A stretch of DNA of 64,000 nucleotides from Perilla frutescens (taxonomy: Eukaryota > Streptophyta > Magnoliopsida > Lamiales > Lamiaceae): the NCBI GenBank assembly GCA_026008535.1, contig BRKX01000006.1, forward strand, positions 6,532,501-6,596,500, in the 5' to 3' direction. Below are positions 1 through 13,273 of the stretch, in pieces. Position 1 is the stretch's first letter. Each line of letters begins with the position of its first letter. The position numbers and the translations under genes are program-made. Below the pieces are notes generated by a model. That model searched no databases, was not told the origin of the DNA, and saw only the letters and a list, made by a program, of their open reading frames with translations.

Positions 1-45
1 GTGTACGTCCGTTTCACGTTTGCTTAAAAAACGACGGGATCTGAG

Positions 46-662
46 TCAGGCATAGCCCCACCAGTACAGCACCGGAGCTGGGCACCACCTGGGGTCCCCG
101 CCCATGCACCGGGCAATGACCCACTGTACGTCGAGCCTCCCTAACCGACCGGCTGTGAAAACTTCATGCAGTAACGCGTAATTTGGCTCCCCTTTCAGCC
201 GGAACACGAGATTCTGCATCGGCTCATGCTACATTACGAAGGACGAGGACCAAAAATTTGAAATTAAACATTAATAATCGCAATTAACCTAACAAACTGA
301 AAATTTTAAGCCCAACTTACGTGGGCGACATTGTAGCGCTCCCAATATATAGGCCAAGCCGTGACTCTGTTATCTGCTGAGTCGTATTGAATCCCAGGCA
401 GCGATTTGAACCATAAAAAGGCCTCAAAATGGTTACGGAGCTCGTCCACCTTGCAGGCCACATCAACGGCACTTATAGGCTAACGGAAAGCGTCTGACAT
501 GGTGGCGGCAATCACTTCCATGGAAGCGGCGGCGGTCTCGGCATCGCGAATGCGGCCTTGAGTTATTTCCACGAGCAGATATTGCAGCAAGCGAATCTCC
601 TTCTTCTCCCCCTGTATGCAATTGTACACCCCTTGAATCGGCAGCCGCATTCGGAAGGTCAT
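46..662 (-). pseudogene. coding-like remnant, unrecognised protein
   Basis: An open frame starts at an ATG (660-662) and reads MTFRMRLPIQGVYNC and on, 60 codons, to a TAG at 480-482. The same frame then stays open for another 52 codons (VDVACKVDELRNHFEAF) to a GTAAGT donor after position 322. Further along the minus strand, 222-46 is open again (NLVFRLKGEPNYALLHEVF to VLYWWGYA) and ends in TGA at 46-48. The two pieces do not join in phase with the nearest acceptor, so the exon structure is unresolved. GC content and codon use are clearly higher than in the neighbouring spacer, which is the main reason to call it former coding sequence. I do not recognise the family. It may extend beyond the window edge. 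Confidence 0.35.
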
Positions 663-3600
663 GGCGACAGTGTTCTCAGTGGAGAGGTTGGGGCTTCACC
701 GATGTTGTTCGTCTGCATTTAGGGCTTGTGCAATTATGAGGCGACATAAAGTGTTAAATGTCAATTTAGTCCTTCAAGTTACCCGCATAGGCAGCATTGC
801 TGAGGAATCGGGCTGGGCCAGATGTCGAGTCCACATATTCATAGGCCCGTTGGAAATAATAGTAAATCGTTTCTGCATGTTGTTATTAATACACTTCTCA
901 TTCTTATTATGTAAATCATTATCAATATATACATACTAATATTTGTCTTCTTTGATATATAATTACTTTCAAACAATTAACCTTGATCCATCAGCATTGT
1001 GTGAGCATATAATAGGCACGTCTAAATGACATATTGTTTTATTTAGGACGTGCTACTCGAATAAGAATAATATGCTCATACGAATCACATATAATTACAC
1101 TAATGTTATTTAATATTGACTAGCAAATGTACTAACCACTCACAAATGGTTAAAAAACACATTCGAAAATGTTTAAGAATAATATTATTCATATTATTCT
1201 TATTCATATTATTAATAGTAGTATTCATGCTACTATTATTATTATAGTTATTATTATTAGTATAATTGGTTGTATTATTATCAGAATTATTATTCTTTTT
1301 AGTATTCTTAGCATTATTATGATGACGAATGTTATTTTAATGTAGATGCTTGTTTATATAATTTTCATGATTTTCTTTTTTCTTATTACCAGCATTATTC
1401 TTAGTAAAGGAATTCTGGTTATTATCATAATAATAATGCATAATACTATGATTATTATGAACCTTTTTATTATTAGTATTGTTAATGTTTATCTTACGAA
1501 TATGATTTAATTTTCCCGCAAATTCAACCCTTTTTATCAACTGAGGCAATTTTGTAGTAATTAATATGCTTAAATAACCAAATTACGATTGTTTAATTAA
1601 CGATAAATCCAATGAAGCAATATGTGTTACGTTATTCCCTGTCACTCTGTATTTGAATTATTAAATTATTTTACAATTACATAATAAACTAGATATATAT
1701 TGTATTGAAAATAAATACATCACATCTTTATATTCACAAAAAAAGTGAACGCAAACCTGTATGAACTTCATATATTTTAAAAGGAGTAATGATTTTCCGC
1801 CAGATTCTGGCTAGCCAGAATGTTTTATTATTTTTAATATTTAATTAATTTAATTAATAAAACAGTAATTATTCAATAAATTAACATTGATGCCCTCGAT
1901 AATAATTAGGGCAACTCTATATGCGCTTCAATTCAGAAGAACTCGAAGATGGAAAAAAATAAAGAAGTGAAGAAAAGAAAGAAGATGACGTTGCGCCCCT
2001 TTCTTCCGATCTGCTTCTAGAGTGATTTTAATAATTAATTACAAATCACTAGTTTCATGATAGAAGGATACTATAGTAAAAACATAACATTTAATAAGTA
2101 ACAGAATTAATTTATTAGTAGTACCGTTTATTAATCATCACCAAAATTAGCTTCTGGCTAGCCAGCAGCTGGTTGGCTAGCATTATTCTTTTAAAAAATA
2201 TACATATATCGTATTAAAAAAAATTAACCTAATTATAAGGGGCAACATGCATTAACCTAACTATTTACACACCAACAGTCAAATCAACCCTTCCTAAACT
2301 TAATATACAATCTCCAAAAAAAAAACAATAATTATGTGGGTGCAATCGTTTACTATATATTTGTTGTATATATAAACCGCGATATTTATGCAAACTGTTA
2401 TGAGGAGTTTTTTAATTTGGGGATCAAAGTTGTTATTATAAAAATATATATAAAATATGAATTTTAAAGAACTAAAAAAGGAAACCCCTTTATATACACT
2501 CTATCTGATGGTAAGATAATACATATAGGATGAAAATATCAAGTAAACTGTCCAGCCTAAATTACGGTTCCAAAAATATAAATATATACGTGTGCGTTGA
2601 GTATATTATATATTGACTAAATTTAATTTAATTAATATAGTTCATACTTGTGTATTTGATTTTCATAATTCAATTCCAATCATTCCATATGGTATCTACT
2701 AAATGACATTCAATTATGCAATTAATTTTATGGCCGTCAAATTTTTTTATGGTAACATTATATTAGTAGTATGTATGTACATATGTAATATGTACTACAT
2801 GTATATATGAACCAATATCTCCCTAGCTCTCTCTGTAGCTGTGTGTGTGTATTTATATATACATGTATATACATTGACCTATATTTTACATTTTATACAT
2901 AGACAAATATATATTACAATGAATCCAAAATTCTGTTGATCCTACAATATCTAACAATAGGACAGTTTATGATTTAATTTTCCCGCCAAAACTATCCTAT
3001 CTACCAAAACTATAAAAATAATGTTGAATATCAATATAATGCCAACTTAATATTAATGTTAAAATAATAATATAAAAGAAAAAATCATCACATAAATACA
3101 CCCGAAGGTAGTGAATCCCTTGAGAGAGTTTTGCGGAAATGAAAAATAATCATTAATATATAACATAATTCTGGTAGTACCTAGGTCAGTTTTAATCAAT
3201 ATTGTATTACCGAAACTGCATTCATTTGATCAAACAATGTAAAAAATAAGCAAGCTTGCCAGGCAATTAATTATGGTATGTGTCATATTAATTAGAATGC
3301 ACATTAAGATTCCCTATAGAATTCAACTACCAATTTATTATATGATCAGCACAAACCACATATTATACACATAATTAATGTAGATTATATTATTTTATTT
3401 AGATTATATATTAATCTTTTGATACGCATATTAATATTAATATAACATGTTAGGGGAACACCTTAACTAATGCATGTATTCAGCTAAAATAATTAGAGCA
3501 TTTATTTCATTGGTTATGCATTAAATTCAAATATTTATCACATCTCTAATTTGTTGCATTTTCACTCTAATATTAATACTACCAAGTACTACGCCCCTAC

Positions 3601-5560
3601 AAAAAAAAATTGAAGTCAGTTGGGAATGATTTAGTCTATTACTGATACTTATTGGATTATTCATAATTACCTTAATTAATGGATTCATTAGCGGAATCTA
3701 ATTAGTATCTACAACTAATGTGATGTTTATTCTTTACAAAATAAATTGATACGCATTATAAATACATAAATTAATATATACGAGTATTGATAAAATTGTA
3801 ATACGTACCACATCAAAAATATTTGATAAATGCCCATTCATTCCTACAAAAACAAATCTCTAATCCACTTTCTCACTTTCCAGTTTCGATTATATTTGTT
3901 TGAACATCATGAAATCAAGTATATTTCCGATTCAATGATGGTTTCTTGCGTATGAGTTTTACGCAATAATAAAAGTATGACAATTCAATTTGATATATTA
4001 ATTTCCATATTCTTTTCTTTGAATGTTTTCATTTAATCATATTTCGAGGTGTTTTTTTATGTTTGATTGTTTATCGGTTGGTTTTGGTTTATACGTTTTA
4101 TATTTGGAAGTTTATCGGTTTTGGCTATGTTTTTTATGTTCATTGCATTGAATTTGAGTATTTTTTTGTTGTTGTGTTTTTTTAAGAGTATATTTACTTT
4201 TATTGTCTATAGCAATGTAATACTAAACTACGATGATGATATAGTTATATTAACTTACAAACATGTGACCACATCTGGTAATTTTTTTTTTGACAATTAT
4301 GTACATATATTGATTTACATAATTGAATTGTGCGCATATTATGAGGACGGTTAGGAACATCTTATGGGTCTAATATAGTTCCTGAGATTATAATGTTGTG
4401 TTTAACCAAATTGTAAATGCTAAATGAAAGACTGTGTCACAGACAAGTAGTCACAACAAGATTAAATCATTTACGTATATACGATGTTTTGGAATATATT
4501 GAATTTGGTGTTGAAAATGGGTATCTTGCACTGGAATTCAGTGAATACCGTAAGAAGATAGGTAGATTCCACTAAACAGCTCAAATAGAGCCAGGGGCAA
4601 TTTGTGTCTGATTGTATGAGAATCAAATCTGTGGAGACAGTAGAATGAAGAGAATTATATAATGATTATTATTATTTTTGTGACAACAAGTTGAAGAAAC
4701 ATTGAAGATTGGGAGAGAAATACTTAATGCGATGTTGTATATAGGAGATGACCGATATTCTTTATTTTAAAATAATTTCGTCGTCTCATTTGTGAATAGA
4801 AATATAGAATTTTAGCTAAAACCATATGAGGCTTAAGTGTATGCATTGTTTTGTTAATTAATATTTCATAGTTGATAATTAAAAATCGGAATGCATTATT
4901 GTTATGGTTTTTAGGTTCCAATAATTCATATGTGGAATTTTTGTACAGAATTCCACCACAATTTATATATTTATTTGATTGGACCTCGTTATATATATAT
5001 ATATGATATCAATTGATTTGATTTGACTGTGTATATGATGTTTTAATAGATTTTGGTATATGGCAGTAAGTATTTTAGTATAGTTTGCTAAGGGTGCGCT
5101 TGAGCAAAAGGAAATGTATATTTGAGTCACAGATCGAAAAATATATAATTTCAGAGAATTGATTATTTTTGACCACATTTAGACATTTGATTAGGTTTCA
5201 TTTAAAAAGTTATTAAGTTTGTTTATTAAAAAAATGCATTTAACTAATGAATATTTGCAATATTTCTCATTATATTAATTACTCTACATGTTACATTAAA
5301 ATAAAATGATAATTAATACTTTAGATATTAAAATTATCTACCAATTAAATAATGTGAATTCGCTTGTCTGACTTCCACAATGAAAAAATGATGTTTCTTT
5401 ATTCCCAAACACTTGCATGGTTTAATATATATTTTTTGGGAAAACATATCTCATACATTTCTATGAATTTATAAAAAGTAAAAATGCAATAAAAGAAACT
5501 TTCGTATTGTATATAAATTTTTGTACAGAATATGAAATATAGTAGGGGTAACTTAGGATC
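663..5560. other. AT-rich intergenic spacer
   Basis: No supportable gene seen. ATT/TTA-rich low-complexity sequence lies at about 1185-1480, and short TA-rich palindromic runs (tgtacatatgta type) at about 2770-2860. The open frames here, including a hydrophobic one at 4067-4354, are short, very AT-rich and lack splice or codon support. Confidence 0.6.
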
Positions 5561-5563
5561 ACT

Positions 5564-6165
5564 TATTCAGACCTGCCCTCGATGACACTATTCAAGTCCT
5601 TTTCAACATCCTTCGACGTTACGCTTGTACTATGTAGACATACTATGTATCAAATGCAAACATTTCAATATTGCCTTGAATACGCTGGACACTAGTTGAT
5701 TCTTGATTATTTTAATTCGCTTTGCCCAATCCTCAGTCGTGTTATTCATGTAGCCAACCACAATATTATATTGTTGACACTACACAACTTCGAAACTTAA
5801 GAAATCCGAAAAATTAATTAACAATTGAAATAGCACTACTTCACTGACGGATAAACACACAAATATATGCTCTGCTAAAGGGAAAAAAAGGCTGCTTATG
5901 AAAAAATAATACAACCTCTCCCCTTCTTTGGTAAGCCAATACATTTGGTCCAACTGGGGGTCTGATGATGTGATATAGTGGCATCCCCAATTAAGAATAT
6001 TATTCCGATTTTGGATTCATATCATTCATACACCTTCTAACCAATGTTGCGCAACCTAGCCATCTGCTCCGGTTTTAGTTTTCCATTTTCGCGCTTCATC
6101 TCATCCATGGCATTCCAGCATTCACAGTTACAACGGGCTTGCTTTAGAGAAGATGTCGCCCATCT
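5564..6165 (-). pseudogene. coding-like fragments, unrecognised
   Basis: Three minus-strand stretches look like exon remains. About 6160-6051 reads CNCECWNAMDEMKRENGKL and ends RLRNIG then TAG. About 5760-5640 reads YMNNTTEDWAKRIKIIKNQL. A final piece reads SVTSKDVEKDLNSVIEGRSE and ends in TAA near 5564. They share charged, helix-like composition and are more GC-rich than their surroundings. No consistent splice phase was established and no family is recognised, so this could be a decayed small gene or chance. Confidence 0.25.
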
Positions 6166-6220
6166 TCCTAATTCATATATATTATATATAATAGTGCTAA
6201 GAATCTAACAAAACGCATGT

Positions 6221-6475
6221 CAGTCCAGTGGTTTGACCTCTGGAAGACTCCCAAAGAGTGCAAGGGATCGGCTCCTTGTAGTCTCCTCCCTTCGAATTTT
6301 GTGGAATTTACCGTTCGAGTTCCCTCCTTTCTTCACTCTCTCTCTCCGCCTGATATTTTTTCCCATCTCTTTTTTCTGGCTTATTAAATAATAAATTCAC
6401 AGCATGAATTTTTCCCCCCCAACCCTCTATTCCCTCGTTCTTTCTCACTTTCTCACAATTTTTTTTTCCCGTGCC
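6221..6475 (+). mobile_element. tRNA-derived SINE, copy 1
   Basis: The head has RNA polymerase III promoter-like boxes: an A-box-like cagtccagtggtttgacctc at 6221 and a B-box-like aagggatcggctcc about 45 bases later. A pyrimidine-rich body follows with a ctctctctc tract, the segment ttaaataataaattcacagc, and a T/C-rich tail. The same order of parts occurs on the opposite strand at 11290-11615, so this is a dispersed family. Ends are approximate and no target duplication was identified. Confidence 0.55.
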
Positions 6476-7587
6476 ATCTTATTTCTTCGAACCTTCATTC
6501 TAAGTTTTAATAGGAAATGTTATGAAATCTTATGTCAGAACGCTTTTTAAAGAGGCGGCAAGTTTTACCATTTTTTCAAATTGAAATACCCAATGTAAAA
6601 TGTTTCCCCAATGATTTTAAAAATTAATATTATATGTTATATTAAAATGCTTGTTGTGTTTGCCCCGCAAATAGAATCATAAATTTCTTTTTAGTTGGGT
6701 TCCTAAAATTATATATATTATAAGGTAAGAAAAAAGTGATCTTTCTTGTAATTCGAATTCGAACATATTCTAAGACTCAAAATTAGGACTCACTATTGCT
6801 CATCGACTCATGCAACTACATCATTGGAATCTGCCATGCATGGAACTGTCACTTCCTTGCATTTCGGTAATTATGTCATTGGAGTTTTGTTCCATATATA
6901 TTTTATTCAGTATTAATGCCACACTATTTCAATGTCTAGAATCGATTACAACGACGGTGAAAGTGAGGGAAAATGAAGGTTACTTAGTACTTCAATTTGT
7001 CAAAGCAGTTTGCAACTTCTCACCCATGTGAATACATATTTCCGGCCATGACACTATTCATAACTGTATGGTACGTAGGGGTACAATTTTTGGCTTGTGC
7101 TAGAGGCGCAATAATAACATATTCCATGTTCAAAATAAAGTTCAGTGAAACATCGATACACGATTAATATAAAAATTCTCAGTTATGTATGGGTATAGGT
7201 TGGACGTTTTGTATTTACTTGTGGTCATTATTTGGACCCTTAATTACCTACATGGCATGACCGTTGGTTGCGTGACTCATTTGGCACGATTTCAATTAAC
7301 TCAAACAGTGTTAACTGGCGTCGAGTTTCGCTCCCTTACATTTCCAATTAACTGTATTTATTACGGCAGTATGTGATGGGGCGGTTAAAAGGGTGTTAAC
7401 GGGAATCATTAGTGAACCGACACAACTGCACCCCCCCGCCGATTGGAATCCTCGAGAGAGGCTACTTAAGGCAGGCATTCCTCGCAATAATTGGGCAGTT
7501 ACTGAAGAGTCACGCCGGCCAGTCTTGCATCGCTCTTTGTGTATAATTCATATTCCTCCTAACGTCAAAACTTCAGATCTCTCCGCC
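6476..7587. other. spacer and upstream region of the 7.6-kb gene
   Basis: AT-rich to about 7180, then richer in GC. The roughly 200 bases before 7588 are pyrimidine- and GC-enriched (caccccccgccgattgg at about 7430) and are probably promoter plus 5' UTR of the following gene. No further coding sequence is supported. Confidence 0.4.
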
Positions 7588-8093
7588 ATGGATCCTGTCA
7601 GCCGCAGCAGCATCGAGGACACCACCAGTTCATCTAAGAGAGCCCGCCCAACGACAGTGCCGGATACGGCGGAGGTCTGTACTTTTCCATGATAATGGTA
7701 TTACTCCTGCAACTCACTTCCATACGTTTAAATTAATTTATGTTCTTGCATGTCGTTCTCAGTCATCGATTGATTCCGCAAAACTCCGGAGGGCAGCAGC
7801 AGCACAGTCGGTCGCCGACGCAAAGATAAGAGATTTACTTTTGGAACACGCGGTGCGGTTATTTTTCTGGCGTACTCTCCCTGGCTACCGGAAGTTAATG
7901 TCTTTTGGTTCATATTACTGACATACAATGCTCCTAAATTCTGCAACGTGAAAAGCAAAGGTTCTACGAGAACGCGCTTCACATGATATGGAAGCAAGAG
8001 GTCCAACATTCAATAGAGCAGACAAAGGCCGAGATCGAGTGTCTAGAGGCAAGGATAAATGCCCTGAAGAAGGGAGTGCTTGACAATGTTTAG
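7588..8093 (+). CDS. small coiled-coil protein (104 aa, three exons)
   Basis: Exons 7588-7674, 7763-7852 and 7956-8093 join in phase 0 with GT donors and AG acceptors. The ATG lies in a good context (gccATGG). The protein begins MDPVSRSSIEDTTSSSKRAR, a Ser/Thr-rich basic head. An Ala/Arg helix follows (LRRAAAAQSVADAKIRDL), then a coiled coil (IEQTKAEIECLEARINALKK), and it ends LDNV. No catalytic motif, signal peptide or membrane segment is seen and I do not recognise a named family. The C-terminal helix and the sequence just after the stop resemble those of the gene at 13274-13829, suggesting paralogues. The acceptor of exon 3 (gtgaaaag) has a weak pyrimidine tract and is the least certain junction. 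Confidence 0.5.
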
Positions 8094-11000
8094 GGCTGCC
8101 CCGGTGAATTACTAAGGCGTTTTAATTGTGCCTCTAATTACATGTACAATGTACTCATTTTGTGCCCTTACATCTTTGTTAATGTTGACTATGTCATGTT
8201 GGTTGATCGAAAAGATTTCATATGTTTTTGTGAGCCCATTGTTTATTGGAATGCGGTAAAAACAAACATGCTATTACTAATCCAGATTGATTCCTTATAA
8301 TAAATACATTTTTCAAAAGATATGATCATAATATTAATAAATACGATAATTATGTTAATAATCAAAGTAATAATAGTAATAATAATAATTTCAATAATAA
8401 TAATAATAAGATGCAATTACATACTAATATTTTGAGACAGAAAATAGCATTACGGAAACTCCCTAGGCCAATGTCCGTCAGCAATGGTAAGTTGCAAATG
8501 ACCTTTGCGATGGACATGATATTAAGTACTAAATTTATTATTATGAGTATAGTGTATGAGTAGTAATCAAGTATTTTCAACGAACTCCTAAAGATTGTAA
8601 TAAAAAATTATTGTTTCCGAATGGAAAGTCATTGGATAAAAAGTGCATAAACATAAAAAGACAATTCAAAGGGAAATTTAGATGGGAGAATATCCATCCT
8701 TACACCTGATAGGCATTACATTTTTAGCATATTATCATCTGAAAGTAAGTATGGTGTTTTGATTTAATCCTTTACTACATAGAAGCATGAAAAAAGGCAT
8801 CTTTGCACCTACATATACCATAATCGGGACCACGGAGATATGGAGGAAAAACGATGATCTCATTTTCTTCCTATTCCAAATTAAATTAAATGAGCCACAA
8901 AGAAATTAGATAATTGGTTAATTACGCACTTTACTACGCTCACAAAACTCGGCGAATACGTTGTTCGATTACTATTCTTATCAATAAACCATATTCCACA
9001 CAACATTGGGACGTAATAACAACACCAACTATTTATGAATACATTAATGGATTTCATTCCCTTTCTTGAATTCGATCCCGTTAGAACTAAAACTAAAAAA
9101 CATATAAACCTTAAAAATAAACATACATAATCTATGTTCCCATAAAGATTGACAGTTTTGTTGATTGTGCAATTGATAATTGCAATTTGTGATGGCTAAA
9201 ATTATTAGTTACACCATGGCCGAACTAACTTAACATACTTTTTCTAAAATGTACATATTGGGCTTACAACAATAATTACAGTGTCAATAATTAGTTTAAA
9301 TTTTATATAATCTTATACAAAGTTTTGGATTTGCGAACTACATTACACTCAGCGTGTATCGTACATCAACCATTACCGAACCTACAATATAAAACTATAC
9401 AAGTGTAATTACAAAAACATACACAACAAGCAAGTATACATAATTCATCCATATAAACTATTCATCGTCTCTTTTAAACTTATAAACTATTAAAAATATA
9501 GGTAAATGAATTAAGCTGAAAGTGACATTTTTTTAAGTCGTCACACTATGAAATATGAATCTAAAACATGTGAAAATAAACTATTAGTCAAATCCAGCCG
9601 TGCCAATATTTACATTTACATTTGTTGCAAAACTGAAATATTAGCTCAATAATCCAAACCGTAAACACTGCATTTCATAATTAGTTCATCCGTGGTTCTA
9701 TAAACGGAAACTGGTAAACTGAAATTCAAAGTCAAATATTTCATACTTATATGGGTCAATAACTCAACCAGATTTAAAGATAATTAAAATAAATCTATAT
9801 TGCTGTGTAAAACCTCCACTCCATCTTAACCATTCATTGTTTGATCGTCCTTCTTGGCTGATGCATTGTTGCACTGTCTCGTCGATGAAATAGTTGGGAT
9901 AAATTTCTCTCTTCATTTAACTTCCGCCCATAATAGTTGTTGATGTTGAGCACGGGTATTGTTAATTATACCATTAAACCTAAATCACGTACAGTCAAAT
10001 GCAATGGAATTATGAGGCCGATTTCGATTGCAGATTGGAAATTCCCAATTCTAAAATTCAAGCCCTAGGACGATCGTCACCAAACATATATAAAATCAAA
10101 GTCATTGTAGTGTGATTGATTGAATGCTTCATTGGAGATCAAAAAATCTATGAAAATATATTATGTAATTGATTGCACATTATACACAACTTCATTGATA
10201 AGAACTACACACAAATAACCGTATATACAGTATATTCAATAAGTAATGCATATACATATGTATATAGCAACATATACATATTTTCATTAATGTCGACTGA
10301 TTGAATTGATAATTACCCTGTAAAGTACCTCTAATTTGTTAGTATTAATTATAATAATTATTATAATATTTTAAATTATTAATTATAACAATATGATTAT
10401 TATTAAAATAATATTATTATCATTAAAATAATTATCATTTTTATTACTAATACTAATAATATTATTACTATTATTATTAGTAATAATAATATTATTATTA
10501 TTATCATTAATAGTAGTAGAATTAATTGAGGTAATACTAAACTTTGAGATAATATGATGATCTACTCATCAATTAATTGACAAAATATGTTATCTTAAAT
10601 TTAGAATGTGGGTAGAACTATATATGTTTAGCGTCTTTGCATTTCGCTAAAATTGCCAAAATGACGTGTGATGCCTGTAAACATTTTACATTTTCAAACA
10701 TAATCTTTGTTCAATTGATTACAAATGTGTGTTTTCTTAAGCATGCGACAACGTATTTGATTAGCTGAATGAGATGTATATACATACATAGGTATTCATT
10801 AATATATATATATATATATATAGGTGTATATATTTTCACATCGACAAAAAAGTTAAAATAGTTCGTATGCGGATATTACAAGTAAATAGGTTATAGACAG
10901 GGCCAATCCAAATGATGGAGTGTGTCTTAGTCGAGGAAATACAAATGAGGGCATATGATTTTCCGGACAATACATTTGAATTATAATTGGAAGTGTAAAT

Positions 11001-11289
11001 ATATATATAATTTCATCTTATAATATATTATTATTTTGGATTATAAATCTAAAAAAAAAGGAATTATTCTATTTGCGGGTCATAGACAGCAACTTTTAGA
11101 ATAAAGCTATAGATTAAGAATGTCAGCAAGAATTGGTAAAAGAATTTATAATTTGAGTTTCAAATGGAAAAAACTTGGTAACAATTAAGTTAAAGCTTCA
11201 AAAGGAAAAAACTGCGCAACTAGCGGGCATTCTAATACAGATTGTGATTTAATATTTGAAAAACAATTAGTAAAAAAACTTGATTTACG
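8094..11289. other. AT-rich intergenic spacer
   Basis: Includes the 3' flank of the coiled-coil gene, (AAT)n-rich tracts at about 8365-8410 and 10330-10515, and an (AT)n tract at 10801-10822. No supportable gene. Confidence 0.6.
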
Positions 11290-11615
11290 ATTTAAAAAAA
11301 AATTGGTAAAGTGAAAAAAAAAATATCAAGGTTGGTGATTCTCGAAAACATATTGAATTTATTGAAACATAGAGGGAGTGAGAGCAAGAAAGTCGACAGA
11401 GATTGAATGAAAAAAATAAGGCTGTGATTTCATTATTTAAACAGTCAAGTAAAATGAAATGGCACAACCAATGTCCAGAGAGAGAGAGAGTAAATGATGG
11501 AAGTGGAAATATGGTAAAAAAATAAAACAAAGGCACCCTCCTCCAACTTGGCGACTACTGTAACCGAACCCTTGCACTCCTTAAGAGTGAAGGGACATCT
11601 GACCACTGGACCATG
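11290..11615 (-). mobile_element. tRNA-derived SINE, copy 2
   Basis: Read on the minus strand from about 11615: tggtccagtggtcagatgtc (A-box-like), then gcaagggttcggttac (B-box-like). The body has a ctctctctctc tract and the segment tttaaataatgaaatcacag, which matches the body of the plus-strand copy at 6221-6475. The tail is T/C-rich. Both copies are diverged, so the family is not newly active here. Ends are approximate. Confidence 0.55.
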
Positions 11616-13273
11616 AGGACATTAGATAAAATATCACGACTATCTGTTTTATATGACACATTATGAAAAACGTTGGGGCCCCACACAATTCAAAATTTGG
11701 GGGGGGGGGAGGGGGTTTAAGCGACCGACTCACTTAGCTCATGCAATGAGAGCCCCTGGTTGCAGACGATAAAATGAATTGTATACACAAGACTGTACTT
11801 AACCGAGAAGTGATGCACGGATATTCGGATAAGGTATGCGAAGCCCTAAGATAATGTTCTCATTAATCCTGGCTACAAATCAAATACGACTACCACAAAT
11901 AAAAATACCAAGTATGAGCCATATGTCTAGAAAACCAAGCAAATGTGATCCTATTGGGCAATGGGATTAATAGGTAATTACACCTTCGTGATGGTTAGAG
12001 TACAATAAAACATGCATGGACTATGAAGAAAATTCAAAATTAAGAACGTTTATGAAATGCACCACCCTGATTATGTGTCTAAATTATCTTCTACGAAGTT
12101 TCGGCCTGTACGGTTGTCTTCATAGTCGGTATGGTATGGAATGGTGCTCGAATGAGTTGTTCTCTTTTTTCCATGCATGTAGCATGCATCATAGTACAAT
12201 TTTCTAAAAAATTCCGTTACCGTTTGTCAGCATTTTTAATAATTTGTTTGTTCATTATTTTAATTTTTAAGTCTAATTTGTATCATATATATTTTAAATG
12301 TGTATTTGGCTCAGAATTTTATTCCTCCAACCACTCAAGCACAAACACATTTACCGTATACATGTATTATTTGGCACAGTACCACACCTATCACAGACAT
12401 GAATTAAACTCGAATTGTCATCCACTTTCGCATATATGTACCGTCTCATAATACAAATCAGATATTTATATAACACTATTCGTTTTGAAATAAATTTAGC
12501 GTATAGTGCATGCCCTACCCACAAAATACAGGAAGTACGGTTGAACATAAGTAAATTCATATTTGTGTGCCTTCAATTACTTAGTGGAATATAAATAATT
12601 GCTGAAACCATTTATGTGATTGCAATCCTTATTATTGATATTCATTTCCACATTGAAAATTGGGATACTGAACCTAATATGAAGCATTAAAATTTGATAG
12701 CAGCAAATGAAAATTCAAAAACATATAACAAAAAATACTCACATTTTGGGACTGAAATATGTAGGATTCGTTTCAAACAAACAGAACACGAGGGCTGATA
12801 ACTGGTTAAGATGGAGAAAATTTGCTGTGCAAATCGTATGATAATTATTAATGACAACGTGTGGAATTTTTTGGTCGTACCCTGTGGGTAAGACGTATGT
12901 GTTATTGTGTGAACTAATATTATTACGTGAGAAAAGTGTGTGTTAAGGTACTCGGATGCACATAGTAGACCTTTACGATTGGTATGGAATTAATTTGAAC
13001 AGACCATGTACATATGGAGCAAAATAGTCGGCCACAAATACTTTTAATTGAACACCATTACCGTTTGTCCCAAAAAAAATACCACCATGGACCGCTATTT
13101 AAATACCCCACCTACATAAATCGACAACCAATAATGCAACAATGTGAAATTACAAGTTTGCCCAGTACTTGCTTTGGCTTCCCAAAGAAGCCAATAAAGG
13201 CGGCTCAGCGATGATTGCGTTTAGGTGGAATAACTCCTCAACTCCCACCTTCTGAAGGTTTAACCACTCGGTA
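11616..13273. other. intergenic spacer and upstream region of the 13.3-kb gene
   Basis: A G-run of ten or more lies at about 11699-11712. The last 180 bases hold a TATA-like box and the probable 5' UTR of the next gene. Open frames at 12016-12560 are AT-rich and unsupported. Confidence 0.5.
13096..13105 (+). promoter_or_regulatory. TATA-like box
   Basis: The palindromic tatttaaata lies about 170 bases upstream of the ATG at 13274 in an otherwise mixed-composition stretch. It is a plausible core promoter for the coiled-coil gene; no transcript start is known. Confidence 0.35.

Noticed and set aside
661..939. 92-codon plus-strand frame at the left edge
   Set aside because: Begins on the complement of the minus-strand remnant's start and runs into AT-rich spacer; no support.
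4067..4354. 95-codon hydrophobic frame
   Set aside because: AT-rich, Phe/Ile/Leu-rich chance frame without splice, promoter or family support.
6221..6290. Functional tRNA gene
   Set aside because: A- and B-box-like motifs are present but the cloverleaf is not; the shared body with the 11.3-kb copy makes it a SINE.
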